A stretch of DNA of 64,000 nucleotides, taken from Microbacterium sp. YJN-G (lineage in GTDB: Bacteria; Actinomycetota; Actinomycetes; Actinomycetales; Microbacteriaceae). Both the position numbers and the translations under genes were made by a program. The notes below the pieces were generated by a model. It ran no database searches and had not been told where the DNA came from. It saw only the letters and a program-made list of their open reading frames with translations. Positions within the stretch are counted from its first letter, which is position 1. Each line of letters starts with the position of its first letter. Shown one piece after another: positions 31,921 to 41,059 of this stretch. The stretch lies in the NCBI RefSeq assembly GCF_015040615.1, contig NZ_CP060402.1, positions 1,116,001-1,180,000 of the forward strand, read 5' to 3'.

Positions 31921-34900
31921 ATGCCAGCACGTGTTCACGCCATCCTCGTCGCCCGCTCCGGAAGACCCGCGAGCGTCCAGCTCGACCGAACCCTCGACGC
32001 CCTGCGCGCGCAGACCGTTCAGCCGGCTGCGGTCACCGTCGTGGTGCTGGGCGACGCCTCGCACGTGCGCGGCACAGCGGGCATCGGGCGCACCGTCGAG
32101 GGCATCATCGAGGCGCGCCCCAGCACGGGCTTCGCCGAGGCGGTCTCGCTCGCACAGCCCCGGGTCGCCGAGAACACCTCGGTGTGGCTGCTCGCCGAGG
32201 ACACCGTGCCCGAGCCGTCGGCGCTGCAGCTTCTGGCCGGAGCGCTCGAACGCGCCCCGTCGGCGGCCATCGCCGCTCCCAAGCTCGTGCGCCACGACGA
32301 CGATCGCGAGATCGTCTCGCTCGGCGTGAGCATGACCCGCTGGGGGCGGGCGATCGAGCTCGCGACCGACGAACTCGACCAGGGCCAGCACGACGACGCC
32401 GAGGACGCGCTCGGCGCGGACGTGCGCGGCATGCTGATCCGCGGTGAGGCCCCGAAGGTGCTGCGCCCCGACCCCGCGCTCGCCGGCGCCGACGAGGGCC
32501 TCGACCTGGGCGTGCGCACGCGACTCGGCGGTGCTCGCTTGGTGCTCGTGCCCAAGGCGCGCGTCGCCGTTCGCCCCGACGGTCCCGCGGCCCTGCCGCG
32601 ACGTCCCATGGCCCGCGCCTGGGTGACCCGCCGCGCACAGCTGCACCGCAGGCTCTCCTACGCGCCCGCCGTCGCCGTGCCGCTGCACTGGCTGAGCCTG
32701 CTGCCGCTCGCACTGTGGCGCTCGGTCACGCACCTCATCGCCAAACGGCCCGGCGACGTCGCCCCCGAATGGGGGGCCGCGCTCGTGAGCATGCTGAGCC
32801 TGCGGTCGCTCGCACGCTCCCGCCGCGGCATCCGCTCTTTCCGGCGGGCGTCCTGGTCGGACATCGCGCCGTTGCGGGTCTCACGCGAGCAGCTGAAGCA
32901 GCGCCTGGACGACGGGCACGGCACCGAGCGGGGCGCGGTCAGCGAACTGAACTTCTTCAGCGGCGGCGGCGCCTGGACGGTGCTCGGTGCACTCGTGGTG
33001 AGCATCGCCTGCTTCGCGTCGATGCTCGCCTGGCCCGCGATCGGCGGGGGAGCGCTGCTGCCCCTGCGCCAGACGGTCGCAGGGCTCTGGTCGGATGCCG
33101 CGTGGGGGCTGCGTGATGTCGGCCTGGGCGTGGTCGGTCCCGCCGACCCGTTCGCCGGAGTGCTCGCGGTGCTCGGCTCGCTGTGGCCCGCGGCGCCGTC
33201 TTTCGTCATGGTGCTGCTGTGGCTGGGTGCGCTGCCGCTCGCCGTGCTGGGCGGCTGGTTCGCCGCCACCCGGGTCACCGACCGCGCAGGCCTGCGCATC
33301 CTCGGGGGAGTGCTGTGGGCTCTCGCCCCGACGTTCCTCAGCGCGCTCGTGCAGGGCCGTCCTGCCGCAGTGCTGCTGCACCTGCTGCTGCCGTGGGTAC
33401 TGCACGCGGCCGTCGTCGCCCATCGCTCCTGGGGTGCCGCCGGAGCCGCCTCGCTGCTCACCGCGGCTGCTCTGGCGTGTGCACCGTCGCTCGCGCCCGC
33501 GTTCGTCCTGCTGTGGGCGGTCGCCCTCGTGCTCATGCTCGTCAGCGGCAGGCTGCGCGGCGCCGCCCGTCTGCTCTGGCTCCTCATCCCCGCTGCCGCG
33601 CTGTTCGCGCCGTTGGTGGTCTGGCAGGTGAGACGCGGCGACCCGTGGGCGCTGCTCGCCGACCCCGGTGCCGTCGTCCCGCTCGCCCAGGCGGGCGCGG
33701 ATGCCGCCGGCCGGGCCGGCATCGCCGCGGGCTTCCCCACGCCGGGCCGCGCCGGCTGGGACTGGTTCGCCGGTGCCGAGATCGCCGGCTGGGTGCCGCT
33801 GCTGCTGGCACCGGTCGCACTGCTCGCGCTGCTGTCCGCGGTCTCTCCGCGCTGGCGCGCAGGGTTCGCGCTGCTGGCCACAGCCCTTGCCGGACTTGCG
33901 ACGGCGATGTTCGCCGTCGGGATCGTCGTCGCATTCTCCGACGGCGTCGGCGTGGCGATCTGGCCCGGCACGGGCCTCAGCCTCGCCTGGCTCGGCACCG
34001 TCGGTGCGGCGCTCGTGGCGCTCGACACCCTCGTCGGCCTGTCGTCCCTGCGTGCGGCCGCTGCCGTGCTCGCGGGCGCCGCGATCGCCGTGTGCGCGGT
34101 GCCGTCGCTGATCTCGGTGCACGCCGGGCAGGCCGAGGTCCGCAACGGGCCCCGCAGCACACTCCCCGCGCTCGTCGCGGCGCAGCCCGAGGGAGAGGCC
34201 GATCGCGGGACGCTGGTGCTGACGGCCCTGAACGACGGCTCGCTGTCGGTGGAGTCGGTGTGGGGCGCGAGCTCCACTCTCAACGGGCAGAGCACGTTGG
34301 CGTCGACCGCGACCAGTCCCCGCGGCAAGGACATCTCCGCCACGGCTGTCGACCTCATCTCGGGTCGTGACTTCGACGCGGCGGCCGCGCTGGCGGGTGA
34401 CGGCATCGGCTTCGTGCTGGTCTCGCAGACACCGCAGGAGAAGGACCGCGCACGCACGCTGCGCGACGAGGCGCTCACCGCCATCGATCAGCGCACCGGC
34501 TTCGTCAAGGCGGGAGAGACCAGCCGCGGGATGCTGTGGCGCGTCGAGGGCGACATCACCGCACGAGACCGCCTCTCGTCGAACCAGGCCGCGATCGCGC
34601 AGCTGGTCGCCGTCGGACAGCTGGTGATCCTCATCGCCGCGCTGCTGCTGGCGATCCCGACCCGCGCGTCGCGCCGCGCCGCACGCGCACGCTCGCGCAT
34701 CGTGGGACGCAGCCTGGACGATCCCGTCGCATCGCATCGGCGTCACGACGACGATGACCCGGCGGATGCCGTCGGCGCGCCCGCAGCACCGGCCGCACCC
34801 GCGTCCGGGCAGGAGGGCCGTGCTGAACCGGAGGCGTCACCGCCCGAGGGGGAGCGCGAGTCAGGTCCGGACCGCGAGTCAGGCCGGGCGCACGAGTCGG

Positions 34901-35034
34901 CGCCGGCGGCACGGGCTGCGCGTGAAGCATCCGATGAGACGGGAGCCGCACTCGCAGACGAATCCGCCCGGCCGGAGGTCCCGGAGTCGGGGGATGCATC
35001 CCAGGTCACCACCGTCGCGGAGGAGGAACGATGA
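31921..35034 (+). CDS. Giant GT2-domain polytopic membrane protein
   Basis: A 1037-residue protein conserved next to whiB2 in Actinobacteria, of unestablished function. Residues 1-230 form a GT-A-like domain (VHAILVARSGRPASVQLDRT; WLLAEDTVPEPSALQLL) in which the usual acidic pair is shifted to ED and the nucleotide loop is poorly kept. From about 345 to 740 there are some ten to twelve membrane helices, then an extracytoplasmic domain (about 745-885), a last helix (LVILIAALLLAIP) and a charged Ala/Glu/Ser/Asp tail of about 120 residues. The DUF5719 gene starts inside its stop codon, so the two proteins are made together. Confidence 0.82.
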   Translation: MPARVHAILVARSGRPASVQLDRTLDALRAQTVQPAAVTVVVLGDASHVRGTAGIGRTVEGIIEARPSTGFAEAVSLAQPRVAENTSVWLLAEDTVPEPSALQLLAGALERAPSAAIAAPKLVRHDDDREIVSLGVSMTRWGRAIELATDELDQGQHDDAEDALGADVRGMLIRGEAPKVLRPDPALAGADEGLDLGVRTRLGGARLVLVPKARVAVRPDGPAALPRRPMARAWVTRRAQLHRRLSYAPAVAVPLHWLSLLPLALWRSVTHLIAKRPGDVAPEWGAALVSMLSLRSLARSRRGIRSFRRASWSDIAPLRVSREQLKQRLDDGHGTERGAVSELNFFSGGGAWTVLGALVVSIACFASMLAWPAIGGGALLPLRQTVAGLWSDAAWGLRDVGLGVVGPADPFAGVLAVLGSLWPAAPSFVMVLLWLGALPLAVLGGWFAATRVTDRAGLRILGGVLWALAPTFLSALVQGRPAAVLLHLLLPWVLHAAVVAHRSWGAAGAASLLTAAALACAPSLAPAFVLLWAVALVLMLVSGRLRGAARLLWLLIPAAALFAPLVVWQVRRGDPWALLADPGAVVPLAQAGADAAGRAGIAAGFPTPGRAGWDWFAGAEIAGWVPLLLAPVALLALLSAVSPRWRAGFALLATALAGLATAMFAVGIVVAFSDGVGVAIWPGTGLSLAWLGTVGAALVALDTLVGLSSLRAAAAVLAGAAIAVCAVPSLISVHAGQAEVRNGPRSTLPALVAAQPEGEADRGTLVLTALNDGSLSVESVWGASSTLNGQSTLASTATSPRGKDISATAVDLISGRDFDAAAALAGDGIGFVLVSQTPQEKDRARTLRDEALTAIDQRTGFVKAGETSRGMLWRVEGDITARDRLSSNQAAIAQLVAVGQLVILIAALLLAIPTRASRRAARARSRIVGRSLDDPVASHRRHDDDDPADAVGAPAAPAAPASGQEGRAEPEASPPEGERESGPDRESGRAHESAPAARAAREASDETGAALADESARPEVPESGDASQVTTVAEEER

Positions 35035-36425
35035 GGCAGCGGACGATCCGGCTCGCCGCCACCGGCGCGCGCATCGCCACCGGAGCGATCGTGGCAACGG
35101 CGTGCGTGCTCGGCGTGATCGCCGGGACCGCGGCATCCTGGCCGGAGATCCGCAACGAGGCGGGCGGGACCACCGTCGCCCCGGTCCCGGGCGATGCGGT
35201 GCTGGTCTGCAACGGCTCGTTCCGCGCTCTCGGAAGAGACGCGACGCAGGCAGGGCTGATGGTGTCGGCATCCATCCCCGCACTGCGCGTCGACGGCGCG
35301 TCCGACCTGATCGAAGCGGCGTCGCTGGCCATGCCGGATGTCCTGGGCGGGTCGGGTGCGCAGTCGCTCACCGGCCGGGTGCAGGACCGGGAAGCGCCGC
35401 TGGTCGCGGCGTCCGAGTCCGTGCGCATCTCCGACGAGGATCTGCGCGGCTTCGCGGCCGCGCCGTGCCGGGAGCCCGCCCTGAGCACCTGGCTCGTCGG
35501 CGGCGACGTGTCCACCGGCGCCTCCGACATCATCGTGCTCTCCAATCCGGGAGCGGTGACGGCGACCGTCGAACTCGACGTGTACGGCGAATCGCGCCGG
35601 GCATCCACGGTCGTCGTGCCCGCTGCGACGCAGCTGGGCGTGCCGCTGGCGTCCGTCGCGGCGGGCGAACGCAGCCCCGTGGTCCACGTCACCGCGTCGG
35701 GGACCCCGATCCGCGCAGCCCTCCAGTCGGCGCTGGTGAGAACGCTCGACCCCGTCGGCATCGACGTGCAGGACGGCGTGGGCGGAGCGCAGACCGAACT
35801 GCTCATGCTGGGCGTGCGCTCCTCACCGGTGGCGGAGGGCGACGACTCGACGGGAATCGTGGTGCGGATGCTGGCGCCCGCTGACGATGCGACCGCCACG
35901 GTGCGGGTGCGTGCGATCGGTTCGGGGCAGGTCGTCGACGAGTACACGATCGACCTGGCAACGGCCGCACCCGCCGAGATCGCGCTGACCGGTGTCCCCG
36001 AGGGCTCGTACGACATCGACATCGAATCCAGTGCGCCGATCGTCGCGGGTGCGCGGCAGACCGTGCGCGCCGCCGCGCAGGAGGATTTCGCGTGGGCGCT
36101 GCCCTCGCCCGAGCTGGCTTCCGGAGCCCAGACGATGATCTCCGTGCCCGGTGGCGCCCCGGCCACGCTGTTCCTGCGCAGCGGTGCCGACGAGGAGGTC
36201 GTCGTGTCTCTCGGCGGCGCCGCGGAGCAGGAGGTGCGGCTCGCGCCCGGCGCGTCCGCCGTGGTCTCGGTGCGGGCCGGCGCCTACACGCTCACGTCCG
36301 ACGGTCGCGTGCACGCGGCCGTCGGGATGAACGGCGGCGACGGGGCGGCGGTCATCGCGAGCTGGCCGGTGTGGGCGGGGTCCGCCACGCACCAGCCGAT
36401 CGTGGTGCGCACCGACGGTCAGTAG
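35031..36425 (+). CDS. DUF5719 family exported protein
   Basis: A 464-residue protein with an N-terminal membrane segment (IATGAIVATACVLGVIAGTAA, residues about 13-33) and a long beta-rich extracytoplasmic region containing repeated strand patterns such as ASDIIVLSNPGAVTATVELD. It matches the DUF5719 proteins invariably coded behind the giant GT2 membrane protein. No enzyme motif is visible. ATG 35031 overlaps the upstream stop (ATGA). The 3' end overlaps the convergent zincin-like gene by 7 bp. A partner or scaffold role for the upstream protein is inferred. Confidence 0.82.
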   Translation: MRQRTIRLAATGARIATGAIVATACVLGVIAGTAASWPEIRNEAGGTTVAPVPGDAVLVCNGSFRALGRDATQAGLMVSASIPALRVDGASDLIEAASLAMPDVLGGSGAQSLTGRVQDREAPLVAASESVRISDEDLRGFAAAPCREPALSTWLVGGDVSTGASDIIVLSNPGAVTATVELDVYGESRRASTVVVPAATQLGVPLASVAAGERSPVVHVTASGTPIRAALQSALVRTLDPVGIDVQDGVGGAQTELLMLGVRSSPVAEGDDSTGIVVRMLAPADDATATVRVRAIGSGQVVDEYTIDLATAAPAEIALTGVPEGSYDIDIESSAPIVAGARQTVRAAAQEDFAWALPSPELASGAQTMISVPGGAPATLFLRSGADEEVVVSLGGAAEQEVRLAPGASAVVSVRAGAYTLTSDGRVHAAVGMNGGDGAAVIASWPVWAGSATHQPIVVRTDGQ

Positions 36426-36850
36426 TCGCGGCCCTCGGGGCCGAGCTCCCACGGCTCGCGGCCGACGTACTCGGCCGCGGCATGGAACACGGCGCTCTCG
36501 ATGGCCGCGCGGCGGTGCAGGGCGTCGTCGTGCCCCTTGGGCAGCAGCCGCTCGATGGGGACCCGGTACAGCGACACCCGGCGGGTGGTGTGATCCACGC
36601 GCCAGCGCGGGATGCCGTCGTCGCGATCGTGCACGGGCATCGCCGAGATCTCGAAGCGCACGTCACGCAGCTCTTCCCAGGCGCCGCGCAGGAACTCCAC
36701 CGCGCTGCCGACCGTGACCTCGAACCGGTCGAGGCGGCCGTCCAGGGGCGGGAGGGGTGGACGCACGACCTCACTGCGGCCCAGCCGGCCGTGGCGCCCG
36801 TGACGCGTGCCGCGGGTGCGACTGGGGCGATGCGGAGGGCGGCGGGTCAT
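36419..36850 (-). CDS. Metallopeptidase (zincin)-like family protein, degenerate active site
   Basis: A 143-residue basic protein from the same conserved actinobacterial neighbourhood (compare mycobacterial Rv3259). After an Arg-rich N-terminus it has FEVTVGSAVEFLRGAWEEL and RVSLYRVPIERLL. At the place of the HExxH zinc motif it reads AVFHAAAEYVG, so the first Glu and second His are missing; catalysis is doubtful. It is convergent with DUF5719 and divergent from DUF3499. The function is unknown. Confidence 0.75.
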   Translation of the reverse strand: MTRRPPHRPSRTRGTRHGRHGRLGRSEVVRPPLPPLDGRLDRFEVTVGSAVEFLRGAWEELRDVRFEISAMPVHDRDDGIPRWRVDHTTRRVSLYRVPIERLLPKGHDDALHRRAAIESAVFHAAAEYVGREPWELGPEGRDY

Positions 36851-36918
36851 GGGGAGAGTCTAGGACGATTCCGGGCGCTCCCGCCGCGCGGCGCCGCGGC
36901 CGAGCCGCACACTCGTCC

Positions 36919-36924
36919 TAGTGT
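36919..36924 (+). promoter_or_regulatory. -10 element (TAGTGT) for leaderless DUF3499 gene
   Basis: TAGTGT is followed by exactly 7 nt and ATG 36932. Confidence 0.55.
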
Positions 36925-36931
36925 GGAGGGG

Positions 36932-37156
36932 ATGGATGACTCACTGCGCATCGACGAGCGGCTCTGCTCCAAGGTGGCGTGTGCGCGCGAGGCCGTGGCC
37001 ACGCTCACCTTCGACTACGGCGACCAGATGGCCGCCCTCGGCCCTCTCGGCCCCGGTGGGGATCCGCACGCCCACGACCTGTGTTCGCAGCACGCCGAGC
37101 GGCTGTCCGTGCCCGCCGGCTGGCTGGTCATCCGCCACGAGGCACTGCGCACCTGA
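36932..37156 (+). CDS. DUF3499 family small protein
   Basis: A 74-residue protein with CSKVACAREAVATLTFDYGD and HDLCSQHAERLSVPAGW, matching DUF3499. Two cysteines in CSKVAC and the later C/H (CSQH) could bind a metal as a small zinc ribbon; this is inference from spacing. It is coded near whiB2 and mannose genes in most Actinobacteria. ATG 36932 is supported by a leaderless-type -10. Function is unknown. Confidence 0.82.
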   Translation: MDDSLRIDERLCSKVACAREAVATLTFDYGDQMAALGPLGPGGDPHAHDLCSQHAERLSVPAGWLVIRHEALRT

Positions 37157-37218
37157 GCGCGGGGCGGGCGACACGCGGATCAGGGGCATCCCTGATCCGT
37201 TCGAACGCCCCCGTGGCC

Positions 37219-37224
37219 TAGCCT
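37219..37224 (+). promoter_or_regulatory. -10 element (TAGCCT) of the MacA/MacB-like operon
   Basis: TAGCCT lies 45 bp before GTG 37270, which has its own GGAAAGG ribosome site; the leader would be about 39 nt. Confidence 0.45.
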
Positions 37225-37269
37225 GAGGCCGGGGGAGTCAGGGCGGCTGCCCCGGAAAGGGCAGCAGCC

Positions 37270-38199
37270 GTGGTCGTCTGGCGTCGCGTCATCCTCCCGC
37301 TCGTCTTCGTGATCGTGATCGGGGTCGCCGCGGCGGCGCTGGTCAAGCTCGCATTCTTCCCCGATTCGGCGGATGCCGCGCCCGCAGGCCCCGTGGCAGG
37401 GGTCGCCGAACCGCTGACCACGGTGGAGCGCGGGTCGGTCGTCAACGAGCTCGCCCTCGACGGCAGCATCGCACGCGACGACTCCTACCCGGTGCGCAGC
37501 GAGACCGACGGCACCGTGACGGCCGTGCACGTGAGCGACGGCGCCACGGTGCAGAAGGGACAGCTTCTGGTCACGATCAAGCAGGACCACCCGGTCAGGA
37601 GCATCGAGCTGCGGGCACCCGAAGCCGGCGACGTGTCGCAGATCGCGCTGGTCAAGGGGCAGATGACCAGCGTCGGCGGCGAGGCGCTGACCCTGACCCC
37701 GGCACGTCACCACGTCATGGCCACCGTGCAGCCGGCGCAGCTGTACCGCCTGGTGAACGCGCCCTCCGAGGCGACGGTCACGATCGTCGGCGGCCCCGCG
37801 CCCTTCAGTTGCACTGGTGTGCGCGTGCAGATCACCGAGGAGGGCACCGCGAGCGTGCGCTGCGCGGTTCCGGCCGATCAGACGGTGTTCGCTGGGCTCC
37901 CCGCGACGGTCGACCTCGCGCTGGGCAAGGTCGACGATGCCCTCGTGATCCCCGTCACGGCGGTCAAGGGCGGAGCGGGCAGCGGCGTCGTCTGGGTGGA
38001 CGCCGGTGACGGCTCCGAGCCCGAGGAGCGCACCGTGAAGCTCGGCGTCAACGACGGCGAGATGGTCGAGGTCGTCGAAGGACTGGCCGAAGGCGACGCC
38101 ATCCGGCAGTTCGTTCCCGGCTTCGCCGCCCCGGTGGAAGAGGTCTGCTACGACGACGGCATGGGCGGGGAGATGTGCGAGACGGGAATGAGCTGGTGA
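37270..38199 (+). CDS. MacA/HlyD-like membrane fusion (adaptor) protein
   Basis: A 309-residue adaptor with one N-terminal helix (VILPLVFVIVIGVAAAALV) and an extracytoplasmic part. SYPVRSETDGTVTAVHVSDG and the later RAPEAGDVSQIALVKG form the split lipoyl/barrel-sandwich halves, followed by a beta-barrel domain (DDALVIPVTAVKG). It would connect an ABC permease to the wall in a monoderm. The C-terminus has two Cys and three Met within 17 residues (CYDDGMGGEMCETGMSW), unusual for the family. The ATPase gene overlaps its stop. Confidence 0.85.
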   Translation: MVVWRRVILPLVFVIVIGVAAAALVKLAFFPDSADAAPAGPVAGVAEPLTTVERGSVVNELALDGSIARDDSYPVRSETDGTVTAVHVSDGATVQKGQLLVTIKQDHPVRSIELRAPEAGDVSQIALVKGQMTSVGGEALTLTPARHHVMATVQPAQLYRLVNAPSEATVTIVGGPAPFSCTGVRVQITEEGTASVRCAVPADQTVFAGLPATVDLALGKVDDALVIPVTAVKGGAGSGVVWVDAGDGSEPEERTVKLGVNDGEMVEVVEGLAEGDAIRQFVPGFAAPVEEVCYDDGMGGEMCETGMSW

Positions 38200-38999
38200 C
38201 CCTCGTAGCCCTGCACGAGGTCACCAAGAGCGTCCTGCTGCCCGACGACACCTCACTCGAGATCCTGCGCGGGGTGACCCTCGAGGTGGACGCGGGGGAT
38301 CACGTGTCCATCGTCGGTCGCTCGGGATCGGGCAAGTCGACACTGCTCAACATCCTCGGCATGCTCGATGCGCCCACCACCGGCACCGTCACCTTCTCGG
38401 GGCGCGAGGTGCGCCGGATGCGTTCGGGGCGGCTGGACCGGCTGCGCGGCGACCATGTGGGCTTCGTGTTTCAGCAGTTCAACCTGCTGCCCGGCCGCAC
38501 GGCGCTCGACAACGTGATGATGCCGCTGGGCCATGCCACGGGCCGGCAGTTCTGGCGGCGCCGCAGCATCGCGGCCGAGATGCTCGAGCGGGTCGGCCTC
38601 GGTCACCGCGTCGATCAGATCGCCGATCGCCTCTCCGGTGGGGAGCAGCAGCGCGTGGCCATCGCGCGGGCGCTCGTGCGCCGCCCCGTGCTCATCCTCG
38701 CCGACGAGCCCACGGGCGCACTCGACATCGACACGGGCGCCGGAGTCATGGCGCTGCTGGACGAGGTGGCCACCGAGACGGATGCCGCACTCGTGACGAT
38801 CACCCACGATCTGCACGTGGCCGCACGTGCCCGGCGTCACTACCGTCTGGACGGCGGTGTGCTCGGCGCAGCAGACCTGCGACGCGCCTTCGAGGCGTCG
38901 ACGCTGCAGGGCGGCGCAGCGGGTTCGGGGCTCAGCGCGAGCGTGCCGTCCGCCCCTGAGGCGGACCTGGCGGTCGCGGCAGCGGAGGGGATCGCATGA
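38196..38999 (+). CDS. ABC transporter ATP-binding protein, MacB/LolD type
   Basis: A 267-residue ATPase: Walker A GRSGSGKST, Q-loop VFQQFNLLPGRTAL, signature LSGGEQQRVAIARAL and Walker B LILADEPTGALD, then the switch His in ITHDLHV. This is the MacB/LolD group used by FtsX-type permeases for export or mechanotransmission. GTG 38196 overlaps the adaptor stop (GTGA). The C-terminal 40 residues are an Ala-rich extension beyond the domain. Confidence 0.93.
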   Translation: MTLVALHEVTKSVLLPDDTSLEILRGVTLEVDAGDHVSIVGRSGSGKSTLLNILGMLDAPTTGTVTFSGREVRRMRSGRLDRLRGDHVGFVFQQFNLLPGRTALDNVMMPLGHATGRQFWRRRSIAAEMLERVGLGHRVDQIADRLSGGEQQRVAIARALVRRPVLILADEPTGALDIDTGAGVMALLDEVATETDAALVTITHDLHVAARARRHYRLDGGVLGAADLRRAFEASTLQGGAAGSGLSASVPSAPEADLAVAAAEGIA

Positions 39000-40207
39000 G
39001 CGGGTTCCTGGGATCCCTCGCCGACGCCTGGGCCGAGATCCGTGTGCACAAGCTGCGGGTGCTGCTCAGCCTCATCGGCATCGCGGTGTCGGTGGGCGCG
39101 CTCACCGCGGTCGTCGCGATCTCGGAGATCGCCGCGCAGGCGCAGACGGAGGAGTCCGACCGCTACGGCGGTCGTGCCGCCACGCTCGCGGTCACACCGA
39201 TGGGAGATGGCGGCCCGGTCGATGCGGAGGAGTTCCACGCCCGATTCGAGAAGGTCTCCGAGCGATACGGGTTCAGTCATGCCGCCCGCTTCGCGGAGGG
39301 GCTGATGGTGCCGGTGCAGTCGCCCGAAGGCCTGCGCGACACGTACGCCCGGCTGATGGACCCCGCGTATGCGGTCATCCATCGTGAGAAGCTGCTCACC
39401 GGCCGGGAGTTCCGTGCCGACGACGTCGAGGCCCTCGCACCGCCGGTGATCATCTCCGAGCCGCTGTGGGAGGTCCTCGGCGGTGTGCCCCTCGAGCAGC
39501 ATCCGACGGTCACACTCGGCGGCGCCGCCGGCGGCATCCACCAGGTAATCGGCGTGCGGCCCCGGCAGGGTCCGTGGGACCAGGAGAAGCGCATCGACCT
39601 GCTCTTCGACGCCTACGCCGCGCGCGTGGACCGTCTGCCCGATGAGGCCGCGCTGCGGTACGACATCTGGGTGGGTGAGGAGGACCTGGCGGCAGTGGCT
39701 CCGGCCCTGGCGATGGACCTGCGCGCCGGGCTGCCTGCCGGGCAGAGCGTCATGGTCGATCGTCGCGACTGGGGCGCGTCCTCGGGGATCCGCGATGCGC
39801 AGGCGATGACCGAGCTGATCCTCGGCGGCATAGCGGGGCTGATCCTCGCGCTGGGCGCCCTGAGCCTGATCAACATCCAGCTCGTCGCCATGCGCCAGCG
39901 CGTGCGCGAGATCGGTGTGCGGCGTGCGTTCGGTGCCACCGCAGTGCGCGTCTTCACGGCCGTGCTGCTGGAGAGCCTGGTCGCCACCACCGTCGCCGGC
40001 GTGATCGGCATAGCCATCGTGGTCGCCGTGCTGCGTTCGCCGCTGCTGCTCGATTCGATGTTCCCGGCTCTCGTGGACGTGCCGCCGTTCCCGATGCGCG
40101 CGGCGATCACGGGTCTCGTCGCCGCGGTCGTCGTCGGCGCGCTCGCCGGGTTCGTCCCGGCGCTGGTGGCGCTGAGAGTCAGGGTGATCGACGCGATCAG
40201 GTTCTGA
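38996..40207 (+). CDS. ABC transporter permease, MacB/FtsX type
   Basis: A 403-residue permease with the FtsX layout: helix 1 near residues 20-42 (VLLSLIGIAVSVGALTAVVA), a large extracytoplasmic domain to about residue 275 and three C-terminal helices (GIAGLILALGALSLINIQ; FTAVLLESLVATTVAGVIG; ITGLVAAVVVGALAGFVPAL). REIGVRRAFGAT is the typical coupling segment. ATG 38996 overlaps the ATPase stop. With the adaptor this forms a MacAB-like tripartite unit lacking an outer-membrane channel; cargo unknown. Confidence 0.92.
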   Translation: MSGFLGSLADAWAEIRVHKLRVLLSLIGIAVSVGALTAVVAISEIAAQAQTEESDRYGGRAATLAVTPMGDGGPVDAEEFHARFEKVSERYGFSHAARFAEGLMVPVQSPEGLRDTYARLMDPAYAVIHREKLLTGREFRADDVEALAPPVIISEPLWEVLGGVPLEQHPTVTLGGAAGGIHQVIGVRPRQGPWDQEKRIDLLFDAYAARVDRLPDEAALRYDIWVGEEDLAAVAPALAMDLRAGLPAGQSVMVDRRDWGASSGIRDAQAMTELILGGIAGLILALGALSLINIQLVAMRQRVREIGVRRAFGATAVRVFTAVLLESLVATTVAGVIGIAIVVAVLRSPLLLDSMFPALVDVPPFPMRAAITGLVAAVVVGALAGFVPALVALRVRVIDAIRF

Positions 40208-40246
40208 GACCGGATGCCGTCCGCCGGGCCGGTCGCCCGGCCGGGC

Positions 40247-41056
40247 TCAGATCCGGACGCGGCGGCCCGTGAGCTGCTCGGCGCGATCGTCCGCGAGGGT
40301 CAGGGCGCGCTGCTCGCGCTGACGGCGCAGCACGGTGACTCCGCGCAGCAGCTCCTCGGCGGGCACTGCTGGCACCGGTGACACGAAGGGACCGACCTCG
40401 GCGGCGAGCTCGTGCGCCACTCGCATGCGTGCGGTCGGAGAGAGGCGTTCCGCGTTCGCGAGGAACTGGGAGACGCGGCGCGCCAGCCGATCGGGCAGGC
40501 GGGCGACGTCCGCGACCTGCGCCCACTCGTCCAGAGCCGGCGGCAGCACGGGCGCATGCTGCTCGAGTCGCGGCGTGCGGACGCGCTGCGAATACGTGCC
40601 GGCGACCAGATCACCCAGGCGCTGCGAGCGGGCTGTCAGCGCGCCGGTGATCACCGCGCCGCCGCCGAACGTGAGGTAGATCTCGAGCACCCCGATCAGC
40701 GCGCGGATGAACGTGTGCCGGAAGGTGATCGCCCCGCCGTCGACGCGCACGATCCGCCCGCCGACCGCGAGCTTGCCGACGCTGCGCCCGCGCGTGGCCA
40801 TCTCGACCGTGATCGGCAGCACCAGGAAGCTCACCACGGCGGCCCAGATCGAGATCATGGGCATCGTGTGCTGGTCGAGCAGCCCCAGGCCTGCGAGCCA
40901 GATCTGAAGGATCAGGAACGCTGTGAAGACGGCGAAGCTGATCAGCATGTCGATGAGGGCGCCGGCTGCGCGCAGGATGAAGCCCACCGGCTGCACGTCG
41001 ATGGCCACCGCCTCACCGGACAGGATCTCCTGCTCATCCGCGATCGGGGTCGACAT
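40247..41056 (-). CDS. RDD family membrane protein
   Basis: A 269-residue membrane protein with three to four helices in the first 150 residues and the RDD signature (AAGALIDMLISF; TRGRSVGKLAVGGRIVR). The C-terminal 100 residues are cytoplasmic, helical and charged. RDD proteins are coded beside SpoIIM-like and DUF58/MoxR genes in Actinobacteria; a transport role has been shown for a few members only. Its ATG at 41054-41056 overlaps, on the other strand, the ATG of the SpoIIM-like frame. Confidence 0.88.
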   Translation of the reverse strand: MSTPIADEQEILSGEAVAIDVQPVGFILRAAGALIDMLISFAVFTAFLILQIWLAGLGLLDQHTMPMISIWAAVVSFLVLPITVEMATRGRSVGKLAVGGRIVRVDGGAITFRHTFIRALIGVLEIYLTFGGGAVITGALTARSQRLGDLVAGTYSQRVRTPRLEQHAPVLPPALDEWAQVADVARLPDRLARRVSQFLANAERLSPTARMRVAHELAAEVGPFVSPVPAVPAEELLRGVTVLRRQREQRALTLADDRAEQLTGRRVRI

Positions 41057-41059
41057 GAG

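Noticed and set aside
32658..34746. Two long minus-strand frames (608 and 621 codons)
   Set aside because: Both antisense to the giant GT2 membrane protein; low-complexity Ser/Ala/Arg or Arg/Gln/Gly translations.
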